In this document: positions 34,657 through 42,033 of the stretch, one piece after another
Layout: each line of letters begins with the position of its first letter
Numbering within the stretch: the stretch's first letter is position 1
Assembly (NCBI GenBank): GCA_017554145.1
Contig: JAFZIZ010000021.1
Location: 1 to 64,000, forward strand
Reading direction: 5' to 3'
Length of the DNA: 64,000 bases
Source of the DNA: Prevotella sp.
GTDB taxonomy: Bacteria; Bacteroidota; Bacteroidia; Bacteroidales; Bacteroidaceae
Notes under the pieces: model-generated
Databases searched by the model: none
Seen by the model: only the letters and a program-made list of their open reading frames with translations
Told to the model about the DNA's origin: nothing
Position numbers and translations under genes: made by a program

Positions 34657-37031
34657 GATTCAAATATGGTATTATTAAATCTCGCAACCTCTTTCTCGAT
34701 GTTTTTCTCTACCATCTCTTGTTGGTGACGAAGTGCTATAAGTTTATTTACATAGCCACGTTGTTCCTCAATAGGAGGAAGTGGTATTCTCATGTTAAGG
34801 AATTTTACCACAGATAGTCTTTTTCTGCCTGTTGAACCACTGGCAGTTGACTTTATTTGCTCCAGCATTTCAGGATTTGACAGCAATAATTCAAGATACT
34901 CAGGAATCACTTTCTCTTTATCTATGTCAAAAACTGGAAAATCTTGTGTGACTATAGCCCCGCTAAACTCCTGTGGAACAAAGGCGAATGCGCCACTCTT
35001 ACCGTCAATCTTCGAAACAACCAACTGTCCGGCACTTACACGCATCTGTTTCTTTGTCCCAATTTCACGCCCATAAACACGGTCTCTAAGCACGATTCCT
35101 TTATTGAACAAACGTACAGTAATACGAGTATATTGGGTATTGTCATCTATCATTATCCAGTCAGAGCTCTGTTTCAGAATATCTGAGAGTTTTGTGATAT
35201 TATCTTTGACTTTGAATCGTACTGGCTTTACATTAAAGAACGGTTGTACGTTCCAGTCCTCCATAACTTCCTGGTTGATTATTCTCACCATCGGACTATT
35301 TGGTTGCACACCTGAGCGTATCCATTCTCGCACCAAAGGAGCAAGTTCCGTCAACTGTCTATTATCGGATGGTAATCCTTGAGAATTAATTCCGGCATCA
35401 GTCACTTTACATGCACACACTTCCCCTGTATTCTTTTCTCCTTTTTTCTTCTCTTCATCTGTCAGTTTCTTAATAAAAAGAATACTCGGTTTTATATTGG
35501 CTCCTGACGCTAAAAATACATCAGCTGGTATAGATGTAATACACAAGATCTGTGCATTCTGCTCAACGAAATGTCTCAGCTTCTTTGTGTTTGCATTGTT
35601 ATTGTTGAATATACCCTCCGGCAGGACAAGACCGGCCCTTCCGCCAGGTCTAAGAAGTTGGATGGTTCGTTCAACAAATAGCTGTTCAGCATTACTAGCA
35701 GTCAATTCAAAAAGGTCAGACACACACTGCCCATTATACATCTTTGTTTTCCTGTCAACATGTGCACCAAATGGAGGATTAATTAGAATAACGTCAAAGT
35801 TTTCAGACTTCACTCCACCTACATCAAACAAACCATCATGCAGATAAACACCCACATGCCCATCTCCATGCATAATCATGTTCATCTTGGAAGTTCTAGC
35901 CATTCTCACATTCGCATCTACTCCATAGAAATAACTATGGCATAGTTTGTAGTATCGGCTGTCTTTCAGTTGTTTATCCAACTGCTTCTGCAATAAAGCT
36001 ATTTGTTCACGTCTTTGCTCCACAGGAATAGTACCGTCTGTCAACCCTTGAATTCTTTCACGAATATCTTTGTCGATATCGTCCTGAACTTTTTCAAATG
36101 CACGAATCAAGAATCCGCCACTACCACAGCAGGGGTCACATACAAGTTCTCCCTCTTGTATATCAAGTACATCTACAATGAAATTTACTATGGTACGCGG
36201 CGTAAAGAACTGTCCGAGCTCACCCCTAAAAGTCTTACCTAAGAATGACTCAAATGCAACGCCTTTAACATCTTCTGCGACACCTGCTAGTCCAAAATTA
36301 TTCAGTTCTTCCAGAATCTTTATAAAGCTTTCACGGCTAATACGGAGTATGTCGCCTCGTTCAAACAGTCCGTCTCCAATATACTGACGTTTCACTTGCT
36401 CAAAGAGGCTTGATATATAATCACCTTTTTTGTGACTATTTCGCCACTCAAACTCGTCACGCAAAAACTTTTCTTTAGTATAGATCAATTCATCATTAGG
36501 TTGGCGTTCATAAAGCATCTTTATGAAAATAACCTTACTGATTTCATCAAATGCTGCTTCAGGTGATAATTTGTCATTATTACGAATGATGTTATGGCAT
36601 TTATTAAATGCTTGAAGCAGATTGTCTTTGGTGCAGTTTCGCATTCTCCGAACAAAACATGCAATACCTTCTTCTTGCTCCACATCAGCCGCTTTAGGGA
36701 AATCACCAAACTTCTCTAGACTCCCCCCATGAAAACGATCCATATAAAACACGCATGTCTCTTTCATGTTGTGCGCAACAAAGAAACATGAAGTATCTAT
36801 TGAAAACGCACTAAGACTGCTTATATATTCGTCAGCTTGTATGCGGATATGTTCTGCCTTGCACACAACAACAACACAGATATCAGGAATCTGCCGACGC
36901 TGTCGAGCTTCCTTATTCCGCCATATTGCTATATCAACACTTTGTCCTATCTGTATGTTTACATTCAGGGCCAATTGTCCCTCTTGATAGCCATAGACCT
37001 CCAAAAGTCGTTTACGGAAGTCTCTGACCAT
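34653..37031 (-). CDS. N6-adenine methylase fused to specificity domain (type IIG/I-like)
   Basis: This 792-residue protein starts at ATG 37031 (MVRDFRKRLLEVYGY); the longer TTG frame overlaps a promoter. An N-terminal restriction-type domain (about 1-125) keeps SVDIAIW, but VVVVCK stands where E-x-K is expected, so the nuclease looks inactive. The N6-adenine methylase core follows (ELGQFFTPRTIVNFIVD, DPCCGSGGF, NPPFGAH). The last 170 residues are a single HsdS-like target-recognition half (VSKIDGKSGAFAFVPQEF, KRLSVVKFLNMRIPLPP, then a long helix). It would methylate a specific site and guide the OLD-like partner. Confidence 0.82.
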   Translation of the reverse strand: MVRDFRKRLLEVYGYQEGQLALNVNIQIGQSVDIAIWRNKEARQRRQIPDICVVVVCKAEHIRIQADEYISSLSAFSIDTSCFFVAHNMKETCVFYMDRFHGGSLEKFGDFPKAADVEQEEGIACFVRRMRNCTKDNLLQAFNKCHNIIRNNDKLSPEAAFDEISKVIFIKMLYERQPNDELIYTKEKFLRDEFEWRNSHKKGDYISSLFEQVKRQYIGDGLFERGDILRISRESFIKILEELNNFGLAGVAEDVKGVAFESFLGKTFRGELGQFFTPRTIVNFIVDVLDIQEGELVCDPCCGSGGFLIRAFEKVQDDIDKDIRERIQGLTDGTIPVEQRREQIALLQKQLDKQLKDSRYYKLCHSYFYGVDANVRMARTSKMNMIMHGDGHVGVYLHDGLFDVGGVKSENFDVILINPPFGAHVDRKTKMYNGQCVSDLFELTASNAEQLFVERTIQLLRPGGRAGLVLPEGIFNNNNANTKKLRHFVEQNAQILCITSIPADVFLASGANIKPSILFIKKLTDEEKKKGEKNTGEVCACKVTDAGINSQGLPSDNRQLTELAPLVREWIRSGVQPNSPMVRIINQEVMEDWNVQPFFNVKPVRFKVKDNITKLSDILKQSSDWIMIDDNTQYTRITVRLFNKGIVLRDRVYGREIGTKKQMRVSAGQLVVSKIDGKSGAFAFVPQEFSGAIVTQDFPVFDIDKEKVIPEYLELLLSNPEMLEQIKSTASGSTGRKRLSVVKFLNMRIPLPPIEEQRGYVNKLIALRHQQEMVEKNIEKEVARFNNTIFES

Positions 37032-37087
37032 CTGCTCCTTAGTGTTATCTATTATCGTATTGCCCACTTTTGTCTTTTTCAAACCTA

Positions 37088-37119
37088 CAAATTTATGATT
37101 TTCTGCGATTTTGAACAAC
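37088..37119 (-). promoter_or_regulatory. Promoter of the methylase-OLD operon
   Basis: On the minus strand, GTTG (37116-37119), a 20-base spacer and TAAATTTG (37088-37095) fit the Bacteroidetes promoter (TTTG, 19 bases, TAnnTTTG) within one base of spacing. Transcription would start near 37082, about 50 bases before the ATG at 37031. This argues against the TTG start at 37118. Confidence 0.55.
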
Positions 37120-37240
37120 TTTCAAATGCCGCCAGCCACATTAATTAAGATTTTTTAACTGGGGCCATTCGTGTTTTTTCGTAAACAGACTTGCACGCGA
37201 GACAAAAATAATAATCGGGCAACTTAGTGGAAGAGAACGC

Positions 37241-37340
37241 GATGATGGTGGAAAGTTCTTCGGATGGTGATGCTTTTCATTCAAATGGCACCCTCTGTCA
37301 CTCATTAATCAAACACTTCCATTGATGCGCATTTTTTGCC
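37241..37340. repeat. Direct repeat copy B flanking the defence operon
   Basis: This is the second copy of the 100-base repeat at 32474-32572. It includes the last codons of the gene at 37305. Weaker similarity to the body of the small membrane protein gene continues to the left (about 37170-37240), but with stop codons, so this is a decayed duplicate of that gene's 3' half. Confidence 0.9.
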
Positions 37341-37799
37341 CCTAAGTCCAGTGGCACCAAGAGAAATGATTCTCTCTGCTTCATTAAGCGCGTCATCACC
37401 ACTGAGTGCAGCCACCGAAAGGATCTCATTTTCTCCAAGTTCAGTTGTCACAGTCACTTTATAGTGGTGTATTGTCCTATCACTACCAGTCTGCAATACA
37501 CGCTTAGCCATTTCCGATTCCCATGTAAAGATTGATGCGGGAGCTTTACGAATACCCTTCAGTAATTTTACCCTTACAGGCGCATCTGTGCCATCAGGAT
37601 TGACCTTACGGAAACGCAGACAGCCACAAGCACACGCCCAAATGGGAGGACGGCGTGGGATGTTATCGCCTCCCATGATGCCCTCCTTTCTGTATTCAAG
37701 AGCGAAATCTATCTCAGTCATATCACCTGTGCCGTAGATAATATCCACAACACGTTCACCGCAAATAGGACACTTTGTCGGTTTGCGTTTTACATTCAT
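37305..37799 (-). CDS. Unknown zinc-ribbon protein
   Basis: This 164-residue protein starts at ATG 37799 (MNVKRKPTK). It has two Cys pairs typical of a zinc ribbon, CPICGE (near 10) and CACGC (near 56), then a beta-rich C-terminal half (HHYKVTVTTELGENEILSVAAL) with a small helix (DDALNEAERII) before the end GKKCASMEVFD. No family was recognised. Its 3' end lies in direct repeat B, and a copy of that end remains at repeat A. It was therefore the convergent neighbour of the M23/small membrane gene pair before the defence operon came between them. Confidence 0.6.
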   Translation of the reverse strand: MNVKRKPTKCPICGERVVDIIYGTGDMTEIDFALEYRKEGIMGGDNIPRRPPIWACACGCLRFRKVNPDGTDAPVRVKLLKGIRKAPASIFTWESEMAKRVLQTGSDRTIHHYKVTVTTELGENEILSVAALSGDDALNEAERIISLGATGLRGKKCASMEVFD

Positions 37800-37926
37800 T
37801 ATTCTTGATCGTACTAACATAACTTATGCGAATTAATGTATTAATTCTTTAGCCAAATCTATAGGTATCAATCCACGATAATCAAAGTGCTTTCCACGCA
37901 GAAGCAGGCGAAGATTCCACAGAGAA

Positions 37927-38862
37927 TCATTCCTGTAAACGATTCATTCTGGACATGATGAGTTGTTCATATCTGTCCTTCATATCTTCGCTGAGGAAAG
38001 AGCTATGAATTAACGACTTCCATTTGGGAATAGCTTTGCGCATATTATCAATTAGACGCAACACAACGTTTTCCTCCAGACCCATTGTTGTTGCAGCTCT
38101 CAGGAAATCATCAAGTTTCAAATTCGACTTTCTGCCAGACAATGTTAGAGCTAACTCTTCCTTGTCCTCGGGATTGGCAATCGCCACATTGATAAGGTCA
38201 TAGGCAGGTGAAAGCTGATAGCCATTCGAGGGTCGGTAAAGCGAGAAATTCTTCAAATGCATGTCATTATTACCCGTTACGAAGCAGAACAGCAATACCT
38301 GCATATAGTTCGTAAGATCGAGTTTCGGCATGTCGCAATGCTGCTTGATGACTTTTGCTATCTGTTCATGGGAGCCTTTGTATTTATACTCTGTGGGATG
38401 CAATGTCAACTGGCACATGTCTTCCATGTCTATCTTATCGCCCTTATTTGTGCGGTCTATGCGCTTGGTGATATAGCCAAGTTTCCCATCAGCCAGATGA
38501 ATGAGGCTATGGGGAACGACACGAATCTTTATTGTTTCAGCAAGATGCATGGTCAGATCCTCGTTTTCAGGCAAATGCGGATACATATCTGTCTGCGGCT
38601 TAAATATGTAGTCTCCCCACAAACCTACTATCGTCAATCGGCTGCAACCTTCATGTTTACTGAGATTCAATGACAGTTTCGGCTGCACACCTGTCAGTGA
38701 TGTTTGAGCATGGATGATCTGCTCGGCCAGCTGGTCGAGGTCTTCATGACGATATTCCAGTAATGGTGCTTCCAGCATTCCGAAGAATTTTCGGGCACAT
38801 TGAGGATGAAAATCTCGCTGACCTTCCTCCAACTCTCTATAGCAATATAAACATTTACACAT
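37927..38862 (-). CDS. hipT: HipT-type Ser/Thr kinase toxin
   Basis: This 311-residue protein starts at ATG 38862, one base into the HipS stop (TAATG). An N-terminal zinc knuckle (CKCLYC ... HPQCARKFFG) precedes a HipA-fold kinase: Gly-rich loop TGVQPKLSL, YIFKPQ with the ATP-binding Lys, the catalytic motif GNNDMHLKNFSL, and the metal-binding SPAYDLIN. The HipA N-terminal domain is missing and supplied by the separate HipS gene, as in the HipBST systems. In E. coli HipT phosphorylates tryptophanyl-tRNA synthetase. The target here is not known. Confidence 0.87.
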   Translation of the reverse strand: MCKCLYCYRELEEGQRDFHPQCARKFFGMLEAPLLEYRHEDLDQLAEQIIHAQTSLTGVQPKLSLNLSKHEGCSRLTIVGLWGDYIFKPQTDMYPHLPENEDLTMHLAETIKIRVVPHSLIHLADGKLGYITKRIDRTNKGDKIDMEDMCQLTLHPTEYKYKGSHEQIAKVIKQHCDMPKLDLTNYMQVLLFCFVTGNNDMHLKNFSLYRPSNGYQLSPAYDLINVAIANPEDKEELALTLSGRKSNLKLDDFLRAATTMGLEENVVLRLIDNMRKAIPKWKSLIHSSFLSEDMKDRYEQLIMSRMNRLQE

Positions 38863-39194
38863 TATGTCTGCCCTCCATTGTTGATAGGAACCACACTGAT
38901 GGAACCGATGCACTCCTTGCAGCAGAGCAACAGTAACGACATACGGTCAAGAATGCTGACATCGGTATTTCTTAGAGCGATATCAAGCAACCAGCCTTCG
39001 GGAATCAATCCGTCGAAGAACGGAAAAAGAACAGGACTGACAAACGCATCAGCCTGCAAAGGTAGCGTAAGGCTAATGGGGCCGGCGTCTTCTCGATGAA
39101 GATACGAACCTTCATAACAGAAGCGGTATTCGCCACCATCTTCAGTCAGAATGCCTGCAAGTATGCCCTTCCTATATATCTCTGCTTGCCTCAT
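38862..39194 (-). CDS. hipS: HipS (detached N-terminal domain of HipA)
   Basis: This 110-residue protein corresponds to the N-subdomain of HipA ('GILAGILTEDGGEYRFCYEG', GPISLTLPL, FPFFDGLIPEGWLLDIA). It overlaps HipB by 4 bases (ATGA) and HipT by one base (TAATG). In the characterised HipBST system this small protein is the main antitoxin that holds the kinase inactive. The same role is expected here. Confidence 0.85.
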   Translation of the reverse strand: MRQAEIYRKGILAGILTEDGGEYRFCYEGSYLHREDAGPISLTLPLQADAFVSPVLFPFFDGLIPEGWLLDIALRNTDVSILDRMSLLLLCCKECIGSISVVPINNGGQT

Positions 39195-39394
39195 GTCCTT
39201 TTGGTTGCCGTCAATTCATAGTTAAACAGATCGAGGAGCTGGTTGACCTTATCCATTCTCAACGATGGCTTGCCTTGCTCCAAATTGCGCACAAAGCTTA
39301 GTCCGACTCCCGACTTCATGGCAAGGTCTTCTTGCGTGAGGCCATGTTCCTTGCGTAAAGCCTTTACAATCATCGATAATTTCGTCTTTTCCAT
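39191..39394 (-). CDS. hipB: HipB-type helix-turn-helix repressor
   Basis: This 67-residue Xre-family DNA-binding protein has the helix-turn-helix in 'HGLTQEDLAMKSGVGLSFVR' (about 16-35), followed by NLEQGKPSLRMDKVNQLL. It begins the hipBST operon and would repress it by binding the three repeats just upstream (39401-39501), the nearest only 6 bases from its start codon. It may also support inhibition of the kinase through the complex with HipS and HipT. Confidence 0.85.
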   Translation of the reverse strand: MEKTKLSMIVKALRKEHGLTQEDLAMKSGVGLSFVRNLEQGKPSLRMDKVNQLLDLFNYELTATKRT

Positions 39395-39400
39395 AAGAAA

Positions 39401-39501
39401 TTATATTATATCGAATGCAAAATTACTACTTTTTCTCAATTTTATATTATTTCAAATATAAAATATAGATTTTTAACACTTTTATATCATTTCGAGTATA
39501 G
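39401..39501 (-). promoter_or_regulatory. Three operator-like repeats upstream of hipBST
   Basis: Three related 20-base sequences start at 39401 (TTATATTATATCGAATGCAA), 39442 (TTATATTATTTCAAATATAA) and 39482 (TTATATCATTTCGAGTATAG). The middle one is a clean palindrome (TTATATT/AATATAA). Starts are 41 and 40 bases apart, about four helical turns, so bound repressors would face the same side. A minus-strand -7-like element (TAATTTTG, 39418-39425) overlaps the first. They are probably HipB operators. Confidence 0.65.
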
Positions 39502-39624
39502 TTCAGATAAAGTGAATGGGAGAATGCGGTATTTTGCAGTTTCGGAGTTACTTGCCGATACAATCATTGCCGACAAATCTGTTTTTAATTCAGGTTTGGC
39601 TCCGTCGGACTATTTTTTCCTATG

Positions 39625-39655
39625 CAAAGGTAATGTCTTCTGAAAGAACGCCAAG
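39625..39655 (-). promoter_or_regulatory. Consensus Bacteroidetes promoter facing hipB
   Basis: On the minus strand, TTG (39652-39654), a 19-base spacer and TACCTTTG (39625-39632) match the Bacteroidetes consensus in sequence and spacing. Transcription would start near 39618, giving a leader of about 225 bases that crosses the three hipB repeats. The leader has a 26-codon frame (39487-39567, MIVSASNSET ... ELYSK) of unknown meaning. Nothing else was recognised in 39502-39859. Confidence 0.5.
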
Positions 39656-39859
39656 TACCACGTAGTTATCTGAAAGGAATTTGACGGCAGCCTTCCACAG
39701 ATTGCCCACAATCGGGGTATTCCATCAAATCCCTTTCATATTACTTGTCTCATCTTTCCATGGGAAGACCACCTTTCTTGCATCGTAAAAAACAATTCCC
39801 GACGGAGCAATAGCTTCGATAAAAGGGAAAAGAATAATAAGAGTTTAACAGTGAGAAAA

Positions 39860-40411
39860 ATGAGAGAACGTGATTTTAACATCTGCAAGGTAGAAATACC
39901 GATGTATGAAAGGTATGACAAGGCTGTCGAGAATAACGACGCAGAAGAACTGGCTTGGTTCGCTCAGTTTGGCTCTGAGAAATGGGAATGCCAGATGATT
40001 ACCAATGCCAGGACATAAGAGCAGTACCTGATGTGTGGCTACAAAGAGAAACCTGTTTTTAATGAATATGGGTGGCTTGAAAACGGTAATTGCATGAGCT
40101 TGAAAGAAAAGTCTGAACATGTTCAAGTGTTCAAAGATGGCACCTTCAATGCTGAAATCATGTTGCTGCAACACCCTAACGGCAAATGGATTGGCACTTT
40201 ATGTTATAGCCTTTCCATCTGTGGAGGAGGCTCATACCCCAGCATTTGGGAAAAGCAGTACGACACAAGAAGAAACGCTCTGAATGCAACACTTGACAAG
40301 CTCATTGGCTATGTGGAAAACAGCACTGTCCAAAAAGACCGAAAGTATTTGCCGCTGATAAAGAAAATGCGGGCTTCGACAGGCCAGTTATCACTATTCG
40401 ACGATTTTTAA
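39860..40411 (+). pseudogene. Unknown element gene split by a stop codon
   Basis: One reading frame runs from ATG 39860 (MRERDFNICKVEIP) to a stop ending at 40411, interrupted only by TAA at 40016-40018 (…NART-stop-EQYLMCGYKEKP). Both sides have normal coding character, and the downstream part alone would be 126 residues from an internal ATG (40043 region) or TTG 40031. The intact gene would encode about 183 residues ending QLSLFDDF. A single change such as CAA or GAA to TAA explains it. The family is unknown; it lies 52 bases before the methyltransferase start. Confidence 0.6.
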
Positions 40412-40463
40412 TAACATGTTTAATCGGAGGGATGAAACAAGCCCTCCACAATACCTAAACAAT

Positions 40464-41978
40464 ATGAACAACATTTTTACAGACAACCCGGACTTCTACC
40501 CGACACCGAGAGAGGTCATTGAGAGAATGATGATGGACGAAAGCGTGTGTGGCAAGACTGTTCTTGAGCCATCGGCTGGGAAAGGCAACATCGTGGACTG
40601 GCTCAATGAAAACGGAGCAGCACAAGTCATCGCCTGTGAGAAAGACCCGAACATCCGCAAACTGCTGAACGGAAAATGTGAAATCATTGCTGATGACTTC
40701 CTTTCCATCACGTCCGAGCAGGTAAGCCACATTGACTACATTGTAATGAACCCGCCATTTAGCGAGGGTGCCAGGCATATCCTCCATGCCTTTGACATCG
40801 CACCGGCAGGATGTACTATTGTGGCATTATGCAACGATGATAACCTCGAAAGAGGATGGCGATACGAGAAAAACAAGCAGCTTATAGAGACAGTGGAACT
40901 CTATGGGCGCAGGGAGTATCTCGGTGACGTGTTCAGCAAGGCAGAGCGTCAGACTAATGTACATGTGGCGCTTCTAAAACTCTATAAGGAGGGCGAAGGA
41001 AAGGATGAATTTGCTGGTTATTTCTTCTCACAGGTGGATGAGGACATCGCAAACATGAATGAGAGGGAAGGGATCATGCAATACAACATCGTGCGTGACC
41101 TTGTAAACCGATATGTGGCGGCAGTGAAACTCTTCGACGAGACACTGGCAGCAGCCAACAAAATCAATGATACCGCCAAATATCCCGATGCTGAGGGTTA
41201 TGACTACATCCCCATCAAATTCGGAACCATGACAGGAGGCTACAGCGGTGATGAGAAAGTGGTCACGCATCAGCAGTACAAGAAAGAACTCCAGAAATAC
41301 TACTGGCGCATCATTTTCAAGAAACTGCACATGGAGAAATATGCCACGAAGCAACTTCGAGAACAGATAAACCGCTTCATTGAGCAACAGACAAACGTGC
41401 CTTTCACCATGGGGAACATCTATCGTGTTATCGACATGGTGATACAGACCAACGGACAGCGGATGCAAACAGCGTTGCTTGAAGCCTTTGACCTTATCTG
41501 CTCCTTTTCGGCGGATAACAGCACCGCCGGGGAAAAATGGAAAACCAATGCGAACTACATGGTCAATCGCAAATTCATAGTACCGTATATGTGCAAAGGC
41601 TATCACGACCGCTATGTGTTTCATGGCACAGGCTATGGCGGTTATTGCACGAAGAACGGTAAGGAGGCATATCCCACGGTGCAGTTAGAGGGTTACAACA
41701 TCGAGCAGCTGGAGGATGTCTGCAAGGCTTTGTGCTACATCACAGGCACGAACTATGACAATGTTTCGGGATTACACTGCCACCATGACCGCGAAGCATG
41801 GGGAGAGTGGTTTGTGTGGGGCTTCTTCCGTTGCAAGGCATACAAGAAAGGAACGATGCACTTTGAGTTCCTTGACGAAGATGTGTGGTATAAATTCAAC
41901 TATGAGGTTGCCAAGCAAAGAGGATGGGCTTTGCCGAAGAAAACCGTCAGCCAACAGAAGATGCACATGAGCGCATAA
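40464..41978 (+). CDS. DUF4942-type protein with N6-methyltransferase domain
   Basis: This 504-residue protein starts at ATG 40464 (MNNIFTDNPDFYPTPREVIE); the upstream ATG at 40416 adds a weak N-terminus and spans a GGAGGG/CCCTCC hairpin (40426-40447). Residues 1-185 are a class I SAM-dependent methyltransferase with VLEPSAGKGNIVDWL (motif I) and MNPPFSEG (motif IV, N6-adenine type). The C-terminal 300 residues match the DUF4942 kind of domain common in Bacteroidetes elements. It may methylate element DNA to evade restriction. It is the only large + strand gene between the hip and tra blocks. Confidence 0.82.
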   Translation: MNNIFTDNPDFYPTPREVIERMMMDESVCGKTVLEPSAGKGNIVDWLNENGAAQVIACEKDPNIRKLLNGKCEIIADDFLSITSEQVSHIDYIVMNPPFSEGARHILHAFDIAPAGCTIVALCNDDNLERGWRYEKNKQLIETVELYGRREYLGDVFSKAERQTNVHVALLKLYKEGEGKDEFAGYFFSQVDEDIANMNEREGIMQYNIVRDLVNRYVAAVKLFDETLAAANKINDTAKYPDAEGYDYIPIKFGTMTGGYSGDEKVVTHQQYKKELQKYYWRIIFKKLHMEKYATKQLREQINRFIEQQTNVPFTMGNIYRVIDMVIQTNGQRMQTALLEAFDLICSFSADNSTAGEKWKTNANYMVNRKFIVPYMCKGYHDRYVFHGTGYGGYCTKNGKEAYPTVQLEGYNIEQLEDVCKALCYITGTNYDNVSGLHCHHDREAWGEWFVWGFFRCKAYKKGTMHFEFLDEDVWYKFNYEVAKQRGWALPKKTVSQQKMHMSA

Positions 41979-41980
41979 AA

Positions 41981-42033
41981 GAGGCAAGGGAAGTCATCAT
42001 AGCGGTGGCTTCCCTTGCTCATCTTACTTTTTG
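41981..42033. terminator. Bidirectional terminator between convergent genes
   Basis: GCAAGGGAAGTCA (41984-41996) pairs with TGGCTTCCCTTGC (42006-42018), a 13-base stem with one G-T pair and a 9-base loop. T-rich sequence follows on both strands (TTACTTTTTG on +, CTCTTTTATG on -). It separates the DUF4942 gene from the coupling-protein gene. The minus-strand gene's stop lies within its right flank. Confidence 0.75.

Noticed and set aside
37833..37945. Minus-strand frame with LRLLLRGKHFDYRGLIPIDL
   Set aside because: It has no start codon and only about 36 codons between hipT and the zinc-ribbon gene; possibly a gene remnant but not supportable.
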